Shown piece by piece: positions 45,500 through 56,854 of a stretch of DNA of 64,000 nt. A model generated the notes under the pieces. That model did not search any database and was not told the DNA's origin. It saw nothing but the letters and a program-made list of their open reading frames with translations. The position numbers were made by a program, and so were the translations under genes. The stretch is from Hymenoscyphus infarciens (Eukaryota; Ascomycota; Leotiomycetes; Helotiales; Helotiaceae), in the NCBI GenBank assembly GCA_001414345.1, contig LLCB01000052.1:175565-239564 (forward strand), given 5' to 3'. Each line of letters opens with the position of its first letter. Position 1 is the first letter of the stretch.

Positions 45500-48400
45500 T
45501 TTAACGTCTTTTTAGACGTTACTCTATTATAAGAAGGCTTTTACTCTAATACGAGGAGGCTTTACTCTATTATAAGGAGGTTTTACTCTATTATAAGAAG
45601 GCTTTAGACTTAGAGCGTATATCCTTCTTTTCTTTCTTTTTGTAGACTAATATAACCGATTTAGCTTAATCCTATATTATTAATACTAGCTCTTAAGTAG
45701 TTTCTTTATAGCCTAGCTACTTAATCTTATAGTATAATTAACGTTGCCTTTCAAAGGTTTATGTATTTCTTATTCTAGAATATTCTTAATAATAAATCTT
45801 TCCTCTCTATTGACGGTAATTAGTCCTAACTTAGGTTAAGAATAAGTATATAGATTATTATTTACTAGTTCTAGGTGTTCGACGGATATAACGAGGTAAA
45901 TCTTAAGCTAATTTAGTAGCTCGATTTTAAAAGCGAGGTTATCTACTAGCTATATAATCTTAAAAGGTCTTAATCTTTAAAAGAATAGCTTTATATAATT
46001 TTGAAGATAGTAACTCTTATCTTGTCTTTTTATTATTTGTAAGTATACTATACTACCGAATTTTAGAGAAGTGTGTTTATTATTATAGTATATCTTTATA
46101 TAAGCTTAGACTATCTTAACTGACTATTCTACTTAGTCTTATAAGGATTTGTAATAAGTTAAGAAGTCTAGAATGTCTTCTCTAGTATCGGTGCTAAGCT
46201 CTATCTTCGCGTCCTAGCTATATAGTAAGGAGAAGGGCGTTACTCTAGTAGAGGTGTTAATAAAAGAGTTAAGTAATAGCTAGATAAAAGGTATAAGGTC
46301 CTCCTAGGTTAACTAGTTATATACTCTACTAATGGCATATTGTAAAGTATAGACCACAGTTTAATTAGTACGCTCTGTCTAACTGTTACCTATTAAATAG
46401 TATATAGTAGTAAAGCTTAGGTCGACTTTTGTAAGCTTAAAAAGCTTATACTAGAACGTTGATTAAAACTTAGAGTTATAATTAGATATTATACTATTAG
46501 GTAGACTTTAATCTATGTAGATATATTTAAAGTATTAGATAGCTTAATTCTTAGTAGTATTAGTATCTTTACCTATTAAGAGCTTTATTACTTTTAAATA
46601 CTTATAAGTAATAGTAAGTATCTTATTATTACCTTAGGTAGAGATTAGAAGGCTATTTATAAAATCTAATAATAGTACTTTTAAAGGTATTATAGGATGT
46701 TTAATTAGCTAAAGAGACCTTTAAAGTAGAGTATTAGAAGGCTTTACTTATTAATATACTAGGTAACTCTTTACATATTCTATAATCTCTTAACGTAATC
46801 TAGGATAGAAGATGTAACTTTTTATATATTAATAGATTCTTTCGATTCCGAAGTAGCCTTTATTATTATAAGTAAGAGATAAAAACTTTCCTAGACATGC
46901 TTTTAGTATATAAAGAAGCTTATTAAAGAATAGTAGCTTCTTAGTAGGCTTAAAATAAAAGCTTTTAAGGGTAGTTACTAGCGCTTTAGTATACTTACTA
47001 TTTATATATTATTTTGATATTTAGACGAATATAAGCTTTAAGAATCGGTTTAAAGGTAGCTACTTTATAACTTCTAATAGTAACTCTTTAAATATAGATA
47101 AGGTTATAACTTCGGATAAGAAGGCTTATATAAAATATATATTAGATTTGATTACGGCTTTCTTTTAAGATAATTATTTTAGCTTATTATAAGGTAATCT
47201 TAATAAGGCGTCTACATTAATATAGGTCTTATCTATATAGTGAATAATATTTATATACTATTTATAATAAGATAAAAACAATCGCTAGTTTTATAGCCGG
47301 ATTAACCTTTTACTCTTAATAGAGCTGTCGTTCTTAAAAGCATCGATAATAGCTTAGTAATTAGTAACTACTATAAAATCGTTATTATCTAGGTATTATA
47401 GTAACTTTTCTAAAGCTTAAATAAGTATACTAGTCTCTAGCTCTATTAGCTAGTATCTTTCCTCCGCTAGCGATAATAATTTAGAAAGGTATAAGATAAG
47501 ATACTCGACTCCTTTATTATCTACCTAATATAATACTACTCTATAACCTATCTCTTTACTTCTATCTATGTATAGCTTAAAAAGCTTTATAAAGTCTAGA
47601 AATGTTAGTATAGGTATAGAGTATAGCTTATCTTTAAGCTTTTCCTATATAGATTTACTATTATTAAGTAATTCGGCTAACTCTAAGTCTATTATAAAGG
47701 ACTTTATCATACGTTTTAAATAGGTGTTACGTTCTTTACTAGAAATTAAGAAGCTTTTAAACTCTAAGGTTTTTAGCTTAATTAATAGTATTACGATAGC
47801 TAAGTAATAAGTAATAAATTTATAGTAGTATCTAAATAGCCTAAGGCCCTTTTCTAAGTTAGATAAGATATAAGGAAACTTTATTATTCTTATTACTTTG
47901 ACTTTATCTTTTATTATATATAGACTATATTATAATACCTAATAGTCTAATACTTATAATTCTAATTAAGCGAAGTAGTATTTTAATAGCGAAAGAGTAA
48001 CCTCTAACTCTATAAGATAGTAGAGTACTTACTTTAAATAGACTAGATGTTCTTCTAAGGTTCTTGAAAAGATAATAGTATCGTTAATAAATATATATAT
48101 AAATTACTAGAGTATATCTTTGAACATATCTTCTATATAATACTAGAAGAAGGTAGGTAATATGGCTAGCTCTATAGTACTAATAGTTAGTCTTTCTTAG
48201 CCTCTATAAGGCGTTATAAAGGTCTGTTTCTATCTATTCTTAAGATAGGTCGATTACTAGAAAAAGCTCTTTGTTATATTAAGTATAGAAAACATAGTCG
48301 CGTTATATATTACTTATAGTATATTATCTTACTTAAGTAAGAGCTAAGCATCTATGTATAGTTTAATATTAATTCTTCTTAAATCTACCACTATATAAGG

Positions 48401-49900
48401 TTTTCTATTATACTATACTATAAATACTAGTATAAAGGCCGGTGAAGGTTCCTCTAGAGGCATCTTTTTAATAACGTCTATCTCGATTAATAGGTTAATA
48501 ATACTGTCTATTACTTCCTTATCTCTTTTTAATAGACTGTAGAGAGCTTACTTTAAGTCTTTAATATCTACCTCTTCTTTAAAAGGGATAGATATTTTAA
48601 TTCTATTATTAAAGTAATCTAACTTGTTATAGAACAGCTTAGCTTTACTTTAAATAACGTCTCTAACCTTAGCTTAGTATTCCTTACTTTACTCTAGTCT
48701 AATATTAGCCTAGGAAATGTTAATCGGATCGTCGATTAGTTATACGAGATAAGGCTAACTGTCGAGATATTTACCTTTAAGCTATTCTAGTACTAAGAGT
48801 AGTCCTTTAAATACGTTAATAAGGTTAAGGTATACGGAGTAATTAGCTGATAGCAGCTCGTCTAATAGCTTGAGGAATCCTAGTAACTATTCTTTTATAA
48901 TCCTTATAAGAGCGGTACTAAGATTCACGAACATAAAAGGTTTTTAATCTCTATTAGTAATTATATATACGAGGCTTCTAAATTAGTTTAGTACTAGGCT
49001 GCTTTTCTAATATAGCCTAATCATATACTCTTACGCTAATACTAGTAATTTCTTACTATAATAAACGCTAATATTCTAGCCTTATATAGGATTAACAATT
49101 ATATCTTCTACTATATAGATCGTTGTATACTTAAGCTCCTTCTCTCCTTGATCTAATAGATAGGAGATGTAGAATTTATAACCGTAGTAATCTAGATAAT
49201 TAATACTATATCCTTTTATTTAATAGAAGTTTAAGTAATTTAGCTTTAGAAACAAAGTACCTGTTAACATATTATAGCCTAGCTTATTAATAATATAGAA
49301 TTCTACTTTAAAGAGAAACTCTTACCTAAAAGTATTATAGATAGTAAAGAGGATCTTTATAAAATTTTAAAGCCTTTAAGCGCCTTTCTTAATATCTAAA
49401 AGGCTAACTATATTTAGTCCTTCTTCTATCTTAATATATAAGAAGAAACGATCTACTATATATTTAGCTATAAGATTTATACCTAAACCGGTGTCTATGT
49501 AAAATTCAATATCCTAGTCTAATAAAGTGGTAAGAACGTACTTCGTACTTATATAGTAGTAATACTAAGTACTATTTACAAAGTACTCGCCGTCGCTCTT
49601 CTATTTTATATTAGAGACTATAATCTTTTTAGCTCTTTTACGTAGTTAATTAATATACGATGGTTTACTAAGGAACTCTACGCTATCTAATAAAGCGTCT
49701 ATTCTAATAGTCTCTTTAATTAGCGTATTTAGAAGTAATAGAGTCGCTAGGCTCTTTACTAATAGATTTATAGAAGATAGAAGAAGCGGAGTAGTAGAAA
49801 GGGGTATATATATTACATCTGCTTCTTATGGTATGAGAGAATCGGGTAGAGCGGCTAATATTAGTAAAATACTAGGTATAAATAAGATAGGTGATATTTT
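45500..49900 (-). pseudogene. Retrotransposon pol (protease, reverse transcriptase, RNase H, integrase)
   Basis: Minus strand. The protease motif EFYIDTGLG is at about 49488-49505. Reverse transcriptase follows, with the active-site strand FIYIFINDTIIFS at 48068-48106, where the second catalytic Asp of the usual (F/Y)xDD is Asn. RNase H (LYIDRSKEIGY) is near 47560-47590. The integrase zinc-binding region (NKGYFGIERIYQYIKSYIFYPRLR region) is near 46800-46890, and its core ends with a GNS-TERTN block near 46370. The C-terminal part (RFIIKNILE) near 45800 resembles the start of a chromodomain, which would make it a chromovirus; this last point is weak. Many TAG/TAA codons. Confidence 0.8.
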
Positions 49901-49999
49901 GGCTAGATAGTTTGTTTTAAACGGTTTATTATTTTTAAATTTTTTTGAGCTTTCTAGTGCCAGGACTAGTAATAGGTCTAGATTAAGTAATAGTAAAGA

Positions 50000-52700
50000 T
50001 ATATGATTTTCCCGTTATACTACGATATTAATATTAGATAATAGAGTTATAATAGGAATTCTTATAAGCGGCTCGCCACCTCGGAGCGACTGCTATATTC
50101 GTTTTCTAAATCCGAATTATCTAAACTAATATATAGATTAGTCTTAAATCCGTCTAAAGCGCCGACGATCATCTAGTATGTATACTCGTCTATGGCTACT
50201 AGGTCCGAAGGTTTAGCTTCTCTAAAGTACGCTAGGACTACGGCGGTGTTTGTAGATTACTATAACTGCTTTTAACTGTTCTTTAAAGAGGGTTAAAGTA
50301 GCTATTGCTATTACTGCTATCTCTATATAAATTAAGTAGCTGCTCTTAGTATAAATCTTAGTTATATAGGCTATATAGGCTATATTAGTAGAGGCATCTA
50401 GTAGTTTTAAGTGTATAGAGAATTAAAAGGCTGCCTACTAAATTGCTAAGACTGGGCTAGTAGGCTGAATCCGGGCTGCCTAAATTACTACGAAACGAAG
50501 GGATTGAAGAGTTGTCTATCTCTATTATTTTAACGATTATCTCGAGGGTTTCGACTATATTCGTTGTTACGTCTCTTGAAGTTGTTATTATTACACCTCT
50601 TAAAGTTATTATTAACCCTCTTATTATCTTACTTCTATTCTATCTAATTCTCTTAGTCGCTCTTGCTTAATCGACCTTTACTACGCGATTTAGACTTCTT
50701 AAACTTTTTCTTTAGTAATTTATTCTTCTTACTAAGTGTCTTAAATTTCTTATTTTAGATAGTCTAAGATACTCGTACTATAGACTCTATAGCGTATACT
50801 TTCTTTTTAAGAAATTCTAGCGTATTACTAAATAGCTTTAGTATAATTATAGAGCTTAGCGTAGGGTCGAGTCTAGTATGAATTCTACGTACTAAGTAGT
50901 CTTTATTAGTAGACCTAGCTTCGACGTAGAGCAATTGCTTTTTCGCTATATATGTCTAAAGAGGGTATTAGTTCTTGAATTTAAACTAAAATTCTTTCTT
51001 ATTAGCTTAGGCGAGTAGTATTAATACGTCCTTTTAAAACTATTCGCTTATCTAGCTTCTAAGCTTGTTATAGTCTAAAAGTATTTAGGTTCTAGTATTT
51101 AGTATAAGTCTATCGTACTAGACCTAGGCATTGTCTATTAGAGCCTAGAGTATAAGGCTTAATATTATCTTCTTGCTATAGATCTATATAAATCCCTCGA
51201 CCTAGCTAAACTATGACGTAACTAGTGTCTTACTATTATATTTAATGTCTCTTATCTTAAGATATAGTTAATATCGTTGTTAGTTATTAGAGTTCTATCG
51301 CTTATATCTATGAGGGGATCTACGAGGGAATCGATAAGAAGATCGATAAGGGGTTCTAGGCGGAGATTTACTAGGACGAGGGTTCGCCTATTTTAGTCTA
51401 GGTTAGAAACAGGTGAGAAGTACTATAAATTTATCTTTTATAGCTGGGTTATTTAGCGATTTAAACAGTTATACTATACTAGCCTTAAGGTTATTTAAGA
51501 GGTCGTCTCTTAGTAGGTCGAATACTAACTCTACGTTCTCTAGGTCCTCGTCTATAATAAGTAGTCGGAGGTTCGTATACCTAGTAATATCCTTAGCCGC
51601 CTTATTTACTATAAAATCAATAATTATAGCGTCTCTCTACTAAAGCTGCCTAGTATATAGTACCTTAGGTTCTACTATCGTAATAGGTCTACTACTTAAA
51701 AGTAGAGTTAGGAGCTTATTAATCTTGTTAAAGAAGTCTAAATTAATAGACTCTCGATCTAATAAGAGAGGCTTTAATTAGTATGAAGTAAAAGCTATCC
51801 GAGGTATAGGATTAAACGCGGCAGTAATGTCTACTAGTTTAGAGGCCTCGGAGTGAGCGTTAGAGCTAGGGATTAGGCTAGGGTGACTTAGGACAGAGCT
51901 AAGAGAGAATAGTGCCGTAGGCTCTTCTCTAATTATAGTAAAGTTTAAAATGTCGTCTCTGCTAATAACGGTTAAGTCTTCGAAGACACTAAGGGCTCTC
52001 TCTTCTTAATTAGTAATTACGATATCTAGATCGTTGTTAAGATTTACTTCTTCTTCGTCTCTTCTAGACACCGGTCTCTAACGTATAAGCGCTCTAATCT
52101 CGTTAAGTCTACTAGAGCTTATAGAAACGGGACTAGGGGCTCTTAGGATACGAGGGTCGACTGGTATAATAGATATATCTTATAAACGATGTATATAAGG
52201 AGTCGATAGGGTTTGTAAAGCTTACGGAGCTAAAGTACTTAGTAGAGCTTCGAGGAGCTCGGAAAAGGGGTTTTTAGGTGTGATAGATTGTTCTAATAGT
52301 GTTAAGGATAGGGCCGATTCTGCTAGAACTCTTGGAGTAGGCTCTTTTATATATCTGCTATTCTTTTAATATCTATCTTATTTATTATAGTAGCCGCTGT
52401 ACTCGTTGAGAATTTTTTTAGGTTTAGGTTTTACTAGTGCTTCTCCTTTCTAAGGCTTTCCTATGTAAATTATAAGTAATGTGTATATATAAAGCGAAAT
52501 AGGTATGAGAGGGGTATCCTTTATCTTTCTTACTAACCTACTAGAGATCTAGGAGACGGTTATACTTATTACTAGATAGCGTATATACTAATAGCTAGAT
52601 TCTAATCGAGTATTTGAATTATAAGATTAGGAAGTAGATAAGAGAGGGAGAGGTAAGGGTTATAGGTTATAATATAGTTAGTAGAAGGCGAGGGCTTAAT
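50000..52700 (-). pseudogene. Retrotransposon gag-like region
   Basis: Minus-strand frames between the primer site and pol give Ser/Leu/Arg-rich protein with TAG interruptions and, near 50540-50680, an Asn/Lys/Arg-rich stretch with NNNFKR repeats. No clear CCHC knuckle survives. Assignment rests on position before the protease. Confidence 0.5.
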
Positions 52701-52721
52701 AATTTCGAAGAGATTATATAT

Positions 52722-52747
52722 AGTTCGAATTTAGAGTATTACTACTA
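52722..52747 (-). other. Primer binding site
   Basis: Directly inside the 5' LTR of the minus-strand element. The plus-strand text agttcgaatttagagtatta (continuing ctacta) looks like the T-loop (TTCGAAT) and 3' acceptor strand of a tRNA after C-to-T changes. The primer tRNA species was not identified. Confidence 0.65.
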
Positions 52748-52930
52748 TATAGTATAAGAGATAGATCATAGATTAGAAGCTTATAGCTAGGCCCGATGAA
52801 ATACATAAAAGTAATCTCTTATGTAGTATAGTAATAAACGTCTAAAGAGAGAAGGGGAGAGTGCGGAGTACTCGTACTATCTACATCTGCAGGTCCGCCA
52901 CTAGTATGGTCACGTGCCCTTCCCGCAACA
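52748..52930 (-). repeat. 5' LTR (element orientation), 183 bp
   Basis: Ends cccgcaaca on the plus strand, next to gagtc. Its interior-facing part carries 14 transitions to A/T relative to the other LTR. The host-facing 60 bp has only two or three. Confidence 0.92.
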
Positions 52931-52935
52931 GAGTC
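52931..52935 (+). repeat. Target site duplication, right copy (gagtc)
   Basis: Identical to 38681-38685, directly after the right LTR. Confidence 0.9.
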
Positions 52936-53166
52936 CCACCCGGAGGAAAATGCATCAATATCGCCTGCTCCTCCACTAGGGATGGAATGTGGCTCTGTAG
53001 CGAGAAAGACGAAAAGAACGTGGCGTGCGATGTTTTCATGGAGAATGTGATAGATATCGAACAGAAATGCAATGGGACCAACGGTTCTCCCCCGGGTAAA
53101 ATTCTTGGTCAGAGATGGAGCGTGGATGGCTCGTGGTATGTTGTTGTCCGTAATGGGTGTGTTTAA

Positions 53167-53914
53167 CAACTACACGGAAACCAGCGAAAACGCCGTTGTC
53201 ATTCCACCTACCCGTCCTCTACCTTCATTAGCTAGCAAAGTTTTTAGAGTCCTGTTACAGAATAAATAAACAATGCGATGATTTATAGCGCTAGACTTCA
53301 ATTTCTGAGCAGTGAAGAAAATAATAAGACTCTAGGGTCACTTTTGGTTGGCGATCAAAAGACTCAGAGGCATAGCTCTCAAAGCACACATCGCCTACTA
53401 GAAGCCCTTTTCTTTTCCAAAAGCTTGCAATCGTTCCTCAAGTAAAACCAACTGCACGCTTTACCTCGTATCAAGGAACTCTTGAACCAAAGTGCAAACG
53501 TACAGTAAAATACCACAACAATACAACCAATACAGGTGCTGATGGATTCTAAGAAATCTGAAGATAAAGACCAAACACCTTCGAATAACACCACTTTTGT
53601 TTCAAGGAAAGTCACATAATGCATGAAACAAGATAAATAATGCAGAAACTTGTTCAATAAAATCACTCAAAGAGTCAGAAAATAAGCATGAAATCCAAGT
53701 CATAATTTACCATGAATGATTCCCTACACTTGCGCAATCACAGACATCATCCTATGACGTTCCACACCTAGGTACAGAGATAAAAAAAGTATAAATAGAG
53801 TGATCGCTCCCTCACCAGTTTCCTAACAGTTTCCAAACAACAAGCAAAAATCTCAAATCTCAAAACACAAACAAAACACACAAGAGATCTTGTACAACTA
53901 CTACTTCAATAAAC
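53167..53914. other. Intergenic between SSP2 and SSP3
   Basis: No gene seen. The end is the SSP3 promoter, with an A-rich leader (caaacaacaagcaaaaatc). Confidence 0.55.
53789..53798 (+). promoter_or_regulatory. TATA box of SSP3
   Basis: agtataaata, 126 bp before the SSP3 ATG. Confidence 0.75.
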
Positions 53915-54663
53915 ATGTTGACTGCAACTTTGATTTCATTCCTTTTTGGAACTGTCGTGGTAAGTAATCTTACACCTCAAATCGAGGCAACGAACCTCTC
54001 AATGAGAGCCAATGATATAGCTGGGGTTAACTCTGGACCACTAGGTACTTGCCGCCATAGTCGACCCCAACAATCTTTATCACAGGTCAGATATCACGTA
54101 TGGAAACCTTGAAGCAAGAGGAGAGGTACAAGGCTAATCCCCTCCCCTCACCCCCTTCTTAACTTCTAGAGAAAAGCTAACATATATGTGCAACAGAGCG
54201 TCCTTTGCTGCCCCGTTGCAGGACAAGACTTCAGACCAGCCAGCCTCGACAGCATCACGAAAAAACTACCTTCTATCAAAGCAGCCGGCACGTGTGGTGT
54301 TGGCCCAAGCCCAGCCCGTAGTCCACTTAGTTGCTACAAAGGTGCTGGTGTCGTACTCCATAACGATGTAAGTCTAGCCTAGAACCCATCGATAGTGATT
54401 AAGAAAGCCGCCATACCCTAACGACTCAAATACAGTCTAAGGATAAAAAGGACCGGCCTTGTACAGAAGTGGCATCGTACATTCAAGAAGTCATCGATAA
54501 ATGTGGACATGCAGAGCCTGGTGGCACAGTTTGCGGGCAGAGGTTCGGACCCGAAGGAATCAGCATTGTTGTTCGTCAACTGGACGGTGATTTACTGAAG
54601 GACTGTGATAATGATTCATGCTCAGGCAGCAAAAGTTTAGCATATTGCCCCCGCGGATCATAA
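53915..54663 (+). CDS. Small secreted cysteine-rich protein SSP3
   Basis: Four exons (53915-53959, 54045-54125, 54197-54367, 54436-54663) give 174 aa. Signal peptide MLTATLISFLFGTVV continues into exon 2 (VLAAIVDP). The propeptide-like part ends YGNLEARGE. The first cysteines form a CC pair at the start of exon 3. Later come GAGVVLHND, VASYIQEVIDKC and CGQRFGPEGISIVVRQ. There are ten cysteines; the last two (DSC, AYC) lie in a C-terminal extension absent from the paralogues. It is most similar to SSP4: exon 2 is 27 codons in both. Exon 3 is 57 codons as in SSP1. Role unknown; effector-like by size and architecture. Confidence 0.8.
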
Positions 54664-55207
54664 CCACATGTAGCAGAGGTAGCAAGACTACTTACTTTTT
54701 CAAATGGCTCTAAAAGAATTGAAGCAGGTTCTTCAGCCAAAGCAGTATCACTCGTATAAATCGGCTCCAACTTTGCTCTTAAAAGCAATGACACCGTGCT
54801 AAATCAATCCTAAAATTTCGATTATAATCCCCGATTTACATCGGCGTTATTATGCTTAACTCCACACGATATCTCAATAGAAATACAGTTCCCAACAGCG
54901 TTTTACGTTAGAAAGAGAGAAATTAGTGATATAGTAAGAAGAAGAATAAAGTTGTACTATAAAACGATTCTAGAGAAACAAGTAAAGACTCATGAAATAT
55001 TCATGAAATTCACGTCATCATTTACTGTAAATGATGACCTACACTTGTACAATCACAACAGGCTAGAACGTCCGCCAAAGCATACCGAGAAGTATAAATA
55101 GCCAGTGTCTCTCTCTAGCCTCCTAATAGTCTCTTAAAAAACTTCCTGACAGTAAGCAGAATCCCCAAAAACGCAGAACAACTCAAACAACTACCACAAC
55201 AATAAAC
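54664..55207. other. Intergenic / SSP4 promoter
   Basis: No gene seen. The stretch 54980-55080 resembles the sequence before SSP3 (catgaaat...cacttg.acaatcaca), so the pair arose by tandem duplication. Confidence 0.6.
55091..55100 (+). promoter_or_regulatory. TATA box of SSP4
   Basis: agtataaata, 117 bp before the SSP4 ATG. Confidence 0.75.
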
Positions 55208-55893
55208 ATGTTGACTTCAACCTTCCTTTTGTACCTCTTTGGAGCCGTGAGTATGGTAAGTACAGATACCAAAAGCAACCTGAGAATAACGAGGGTTAAT
55301 TATCGACCACTAGGCACACGCCGCCTATATTGACCCTCGCCCTCTTTATGAAAGGTCAGATGTCATGTATGGAAACATCGAAGCTAGAACAGAGGTATAA
55401 AAACCACCCCCCTTCTCCTCTTTTCCCCCACTCCTTCCATTCCACATCCAGAGATGAAGAGCTTACAACTTTGTACAGAACGCCCCTATTTGCTGCCCTT
55501 TACAAGGCTGGGCACGAACCAGCGCTGAATTTGCCTGGAAGCTGGCCGGTGTCCTCGAACAGATGGACGCGGATGGCAAGCGGTGTATGGCTGAGCCGAG
55601 CCATGGCACCAACCCCCAGAAGCTCGCATGTATGCTTAGTGCTAACATCTGGCTCTACAACGATGTAAGTCCATCACTTATAGAAGGGTAATATACTAAC
55701 GATTTTGTTACAGTCCAACCAGAAAAAAGACCTCTCCTGTAAAGTTTTAGCGTCGTATGTTCGCGAAATCACGGACAAATGTAATAGAAGACATGAGGGT
55801 GTTTGCGGACAGAAGTTCGGACCTGATAACTCATTTAACATTGTTATTCGTGATGAGTTTAGGCATGTGGGGGACGGTTGTATTGAGATTTGA
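55208..55893 (+). CDS. Small secreted cysteine-rich protein SSP4
   Basis: Four exons (55208-55255, 55314-55394, 55479-55664, 55714-55893) give 164 aa. Signal peptide MLTSTFLLYLFGAVSM plus AHAAYIDP; propeptide-like part ending YGNIEARTE; CC pair at the start of exon 3 (APICCP); then WLYND, KVLASYVREITDKC and CGQKFGPDNSFNIVIRD. Eight cysteines. Shares intron positions, the EAR(G/T)E boundary at intron 2 and the promoter with SSP3. Function unknown. Confidence 0.8.
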
Positions 55894-56854
55894 GGGGCTG
55901 GTAGACCAGGCAGCTGGACTGCTTGGTTGAAAATGGAATGAAAAATAATCTGTACATAGTAGTGGTATTTAGGGTTGGAAACATTCTCAAAAATCGAAAG
56001 ATGCTTCCAAGCTATTTCCCCCCTCGTGTGGATCGGGACCCTCCGTTATGATAGAACAATGCTGGAATATAGCTTCCGCAATTCTAGCCCCCCGGGAGAA
56101 TAGGTTTTGGAAATTTGAGTGTTCAACAAGTATCGATCCTGCCTCACGGTGGACAACAAAAGCGACACTGAACACCTATAGGTACTCCGAACTTGTAGCT
56201 CTCGTTGTTCCACCGTTCCTGGAAAACTACAGATCAGCCTTGATATTTAGAACAATTGACTTTGATTGTTCTAAACGCCTGCTTAGCTACACCAACAATA
56301 TTTCAAGGACTGCCTCTTCAACGCCAACCACTCTTTCTGGAAAATAATATTACTCGGCAAAGCAGGAATTTATTCATATGCTGCAGAAAACGAGATGGAA
56401 TGAGATAGGAAAACGACAAGCTTTGCAAAGGCCAGACATTCTTCCTCGTGGAGCCAGTAGGTGATGGTGTTGTGTTCCTGCATAAAGAAAAGCAAGGGCT
56501 GGAAAAGAAATCAGGAAAGATGGCCGGCCATTCTTCTTTCCCTTAGAATCATCTCAGATTGTTCTTCGCACTCGCATCTGAAAATCGTGAATAAGAACCG
56601 TCGGATCGGATACCGAAACCTAAAAAAAAAAGGCTAGATAGAGGTCGGCTCGGTTAAGATTCGAAATAGAGTGATCATTGCCAAGGAAGGTCCCGCCAAC
56701 CCCCTGTGACGATCACAAGTGGAGGCCCACTTATTCGGGAGCTCCCCTGTAAGATACAATTTCTCCCATCCTCCCATCCCGGGTTCAATCAAGCCTCTAC
56801 TCATTCACAATCAACAACACCACACCACTATTTCGCGTGCAAGAAGACGTCGCG
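55894..56854. other. Intergenic with a decayed inverted-repeat element
   Basis: No gene seen. 56201-56274 is related to the elements at 1495 and 1670. The last 150 bp is the CT-rich leader of the next gene. Confidence 0.55.
56201..56274. mobile_element. Degenerate copy of the 1495-type inverted-repeat element
   Basis: Starts ctcgttgttcca as at 1495, and contains ttgactttgattgttcta, close to the internal ttgactttaattgtccta of that element. The piece 56247-56274 is a near-perfect palindrome (ttagaacaattgac...). Confidence 0.45.

Larger units (their letters stand above)
38686..52930 (-). mobile_element. Complete 14.2-kb Ty3/gypsy LTR retrotransposon, RIP-mutated
   Basis: Two 183-bp LTRs in direct orientation bound the element; in minus orientation each runs TG...CA. 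They are flanked by gagtc. The interior is very AT-rich. Minus-strand frames show, in order, a gag-like region, retropepsin (FYIDTG), reverse transcriptase, RNase H and integrase. PR-RT-RH-IN order is that of gypsy (Metaviridae), not copia. About 6.5 kb more follows integrase before the 3' LTR. Nearly all stops met when translating are TAG at sites expected to be Gln or Trp, the RIP signature. It is non-autonomous now. Confidence 0.92.
38322..53166 (+). pseudogene. SSP2, small secreted cysteine-rich protein split by an LTR retrotransposon
   Basis: 5' part: exons 38322-38381, 38451-38516 and 38581-38685, with signal peptide (MLLLSFLIGTLLMALI), a propeptide ending TARD and the first two cysteines. 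3' part: 52936-53166, with six cysteines and the C-terminal motif GQRWSVDGSWYVVVRN. The break falls at a codon boundary inside exon 3, at the GAGTC target duplication. Neither half has a stop, frameshift or RIP-like change. Without the insert, length would be 153 aa, against 152 for SSP1. Unlike its paralogues, it has no intron where their intron 3 lies. As it stands the gene cannot make a full product unless the 14-kb insert is removed. Confidence 0.88.

Noticed and set aside
38686..52930. Copia-type assignment for the large element
   Set aside because: Protease is followed by reverse transcriptase and RNase H before integrase, which is gypsy order.
52861..53166. Independent 101-codon gene starting in the right LTR
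   Set aside because: It is the 3' part of SSP2 read in frame from LTR sequence; homology to the paralogues begins only after the target duplication.
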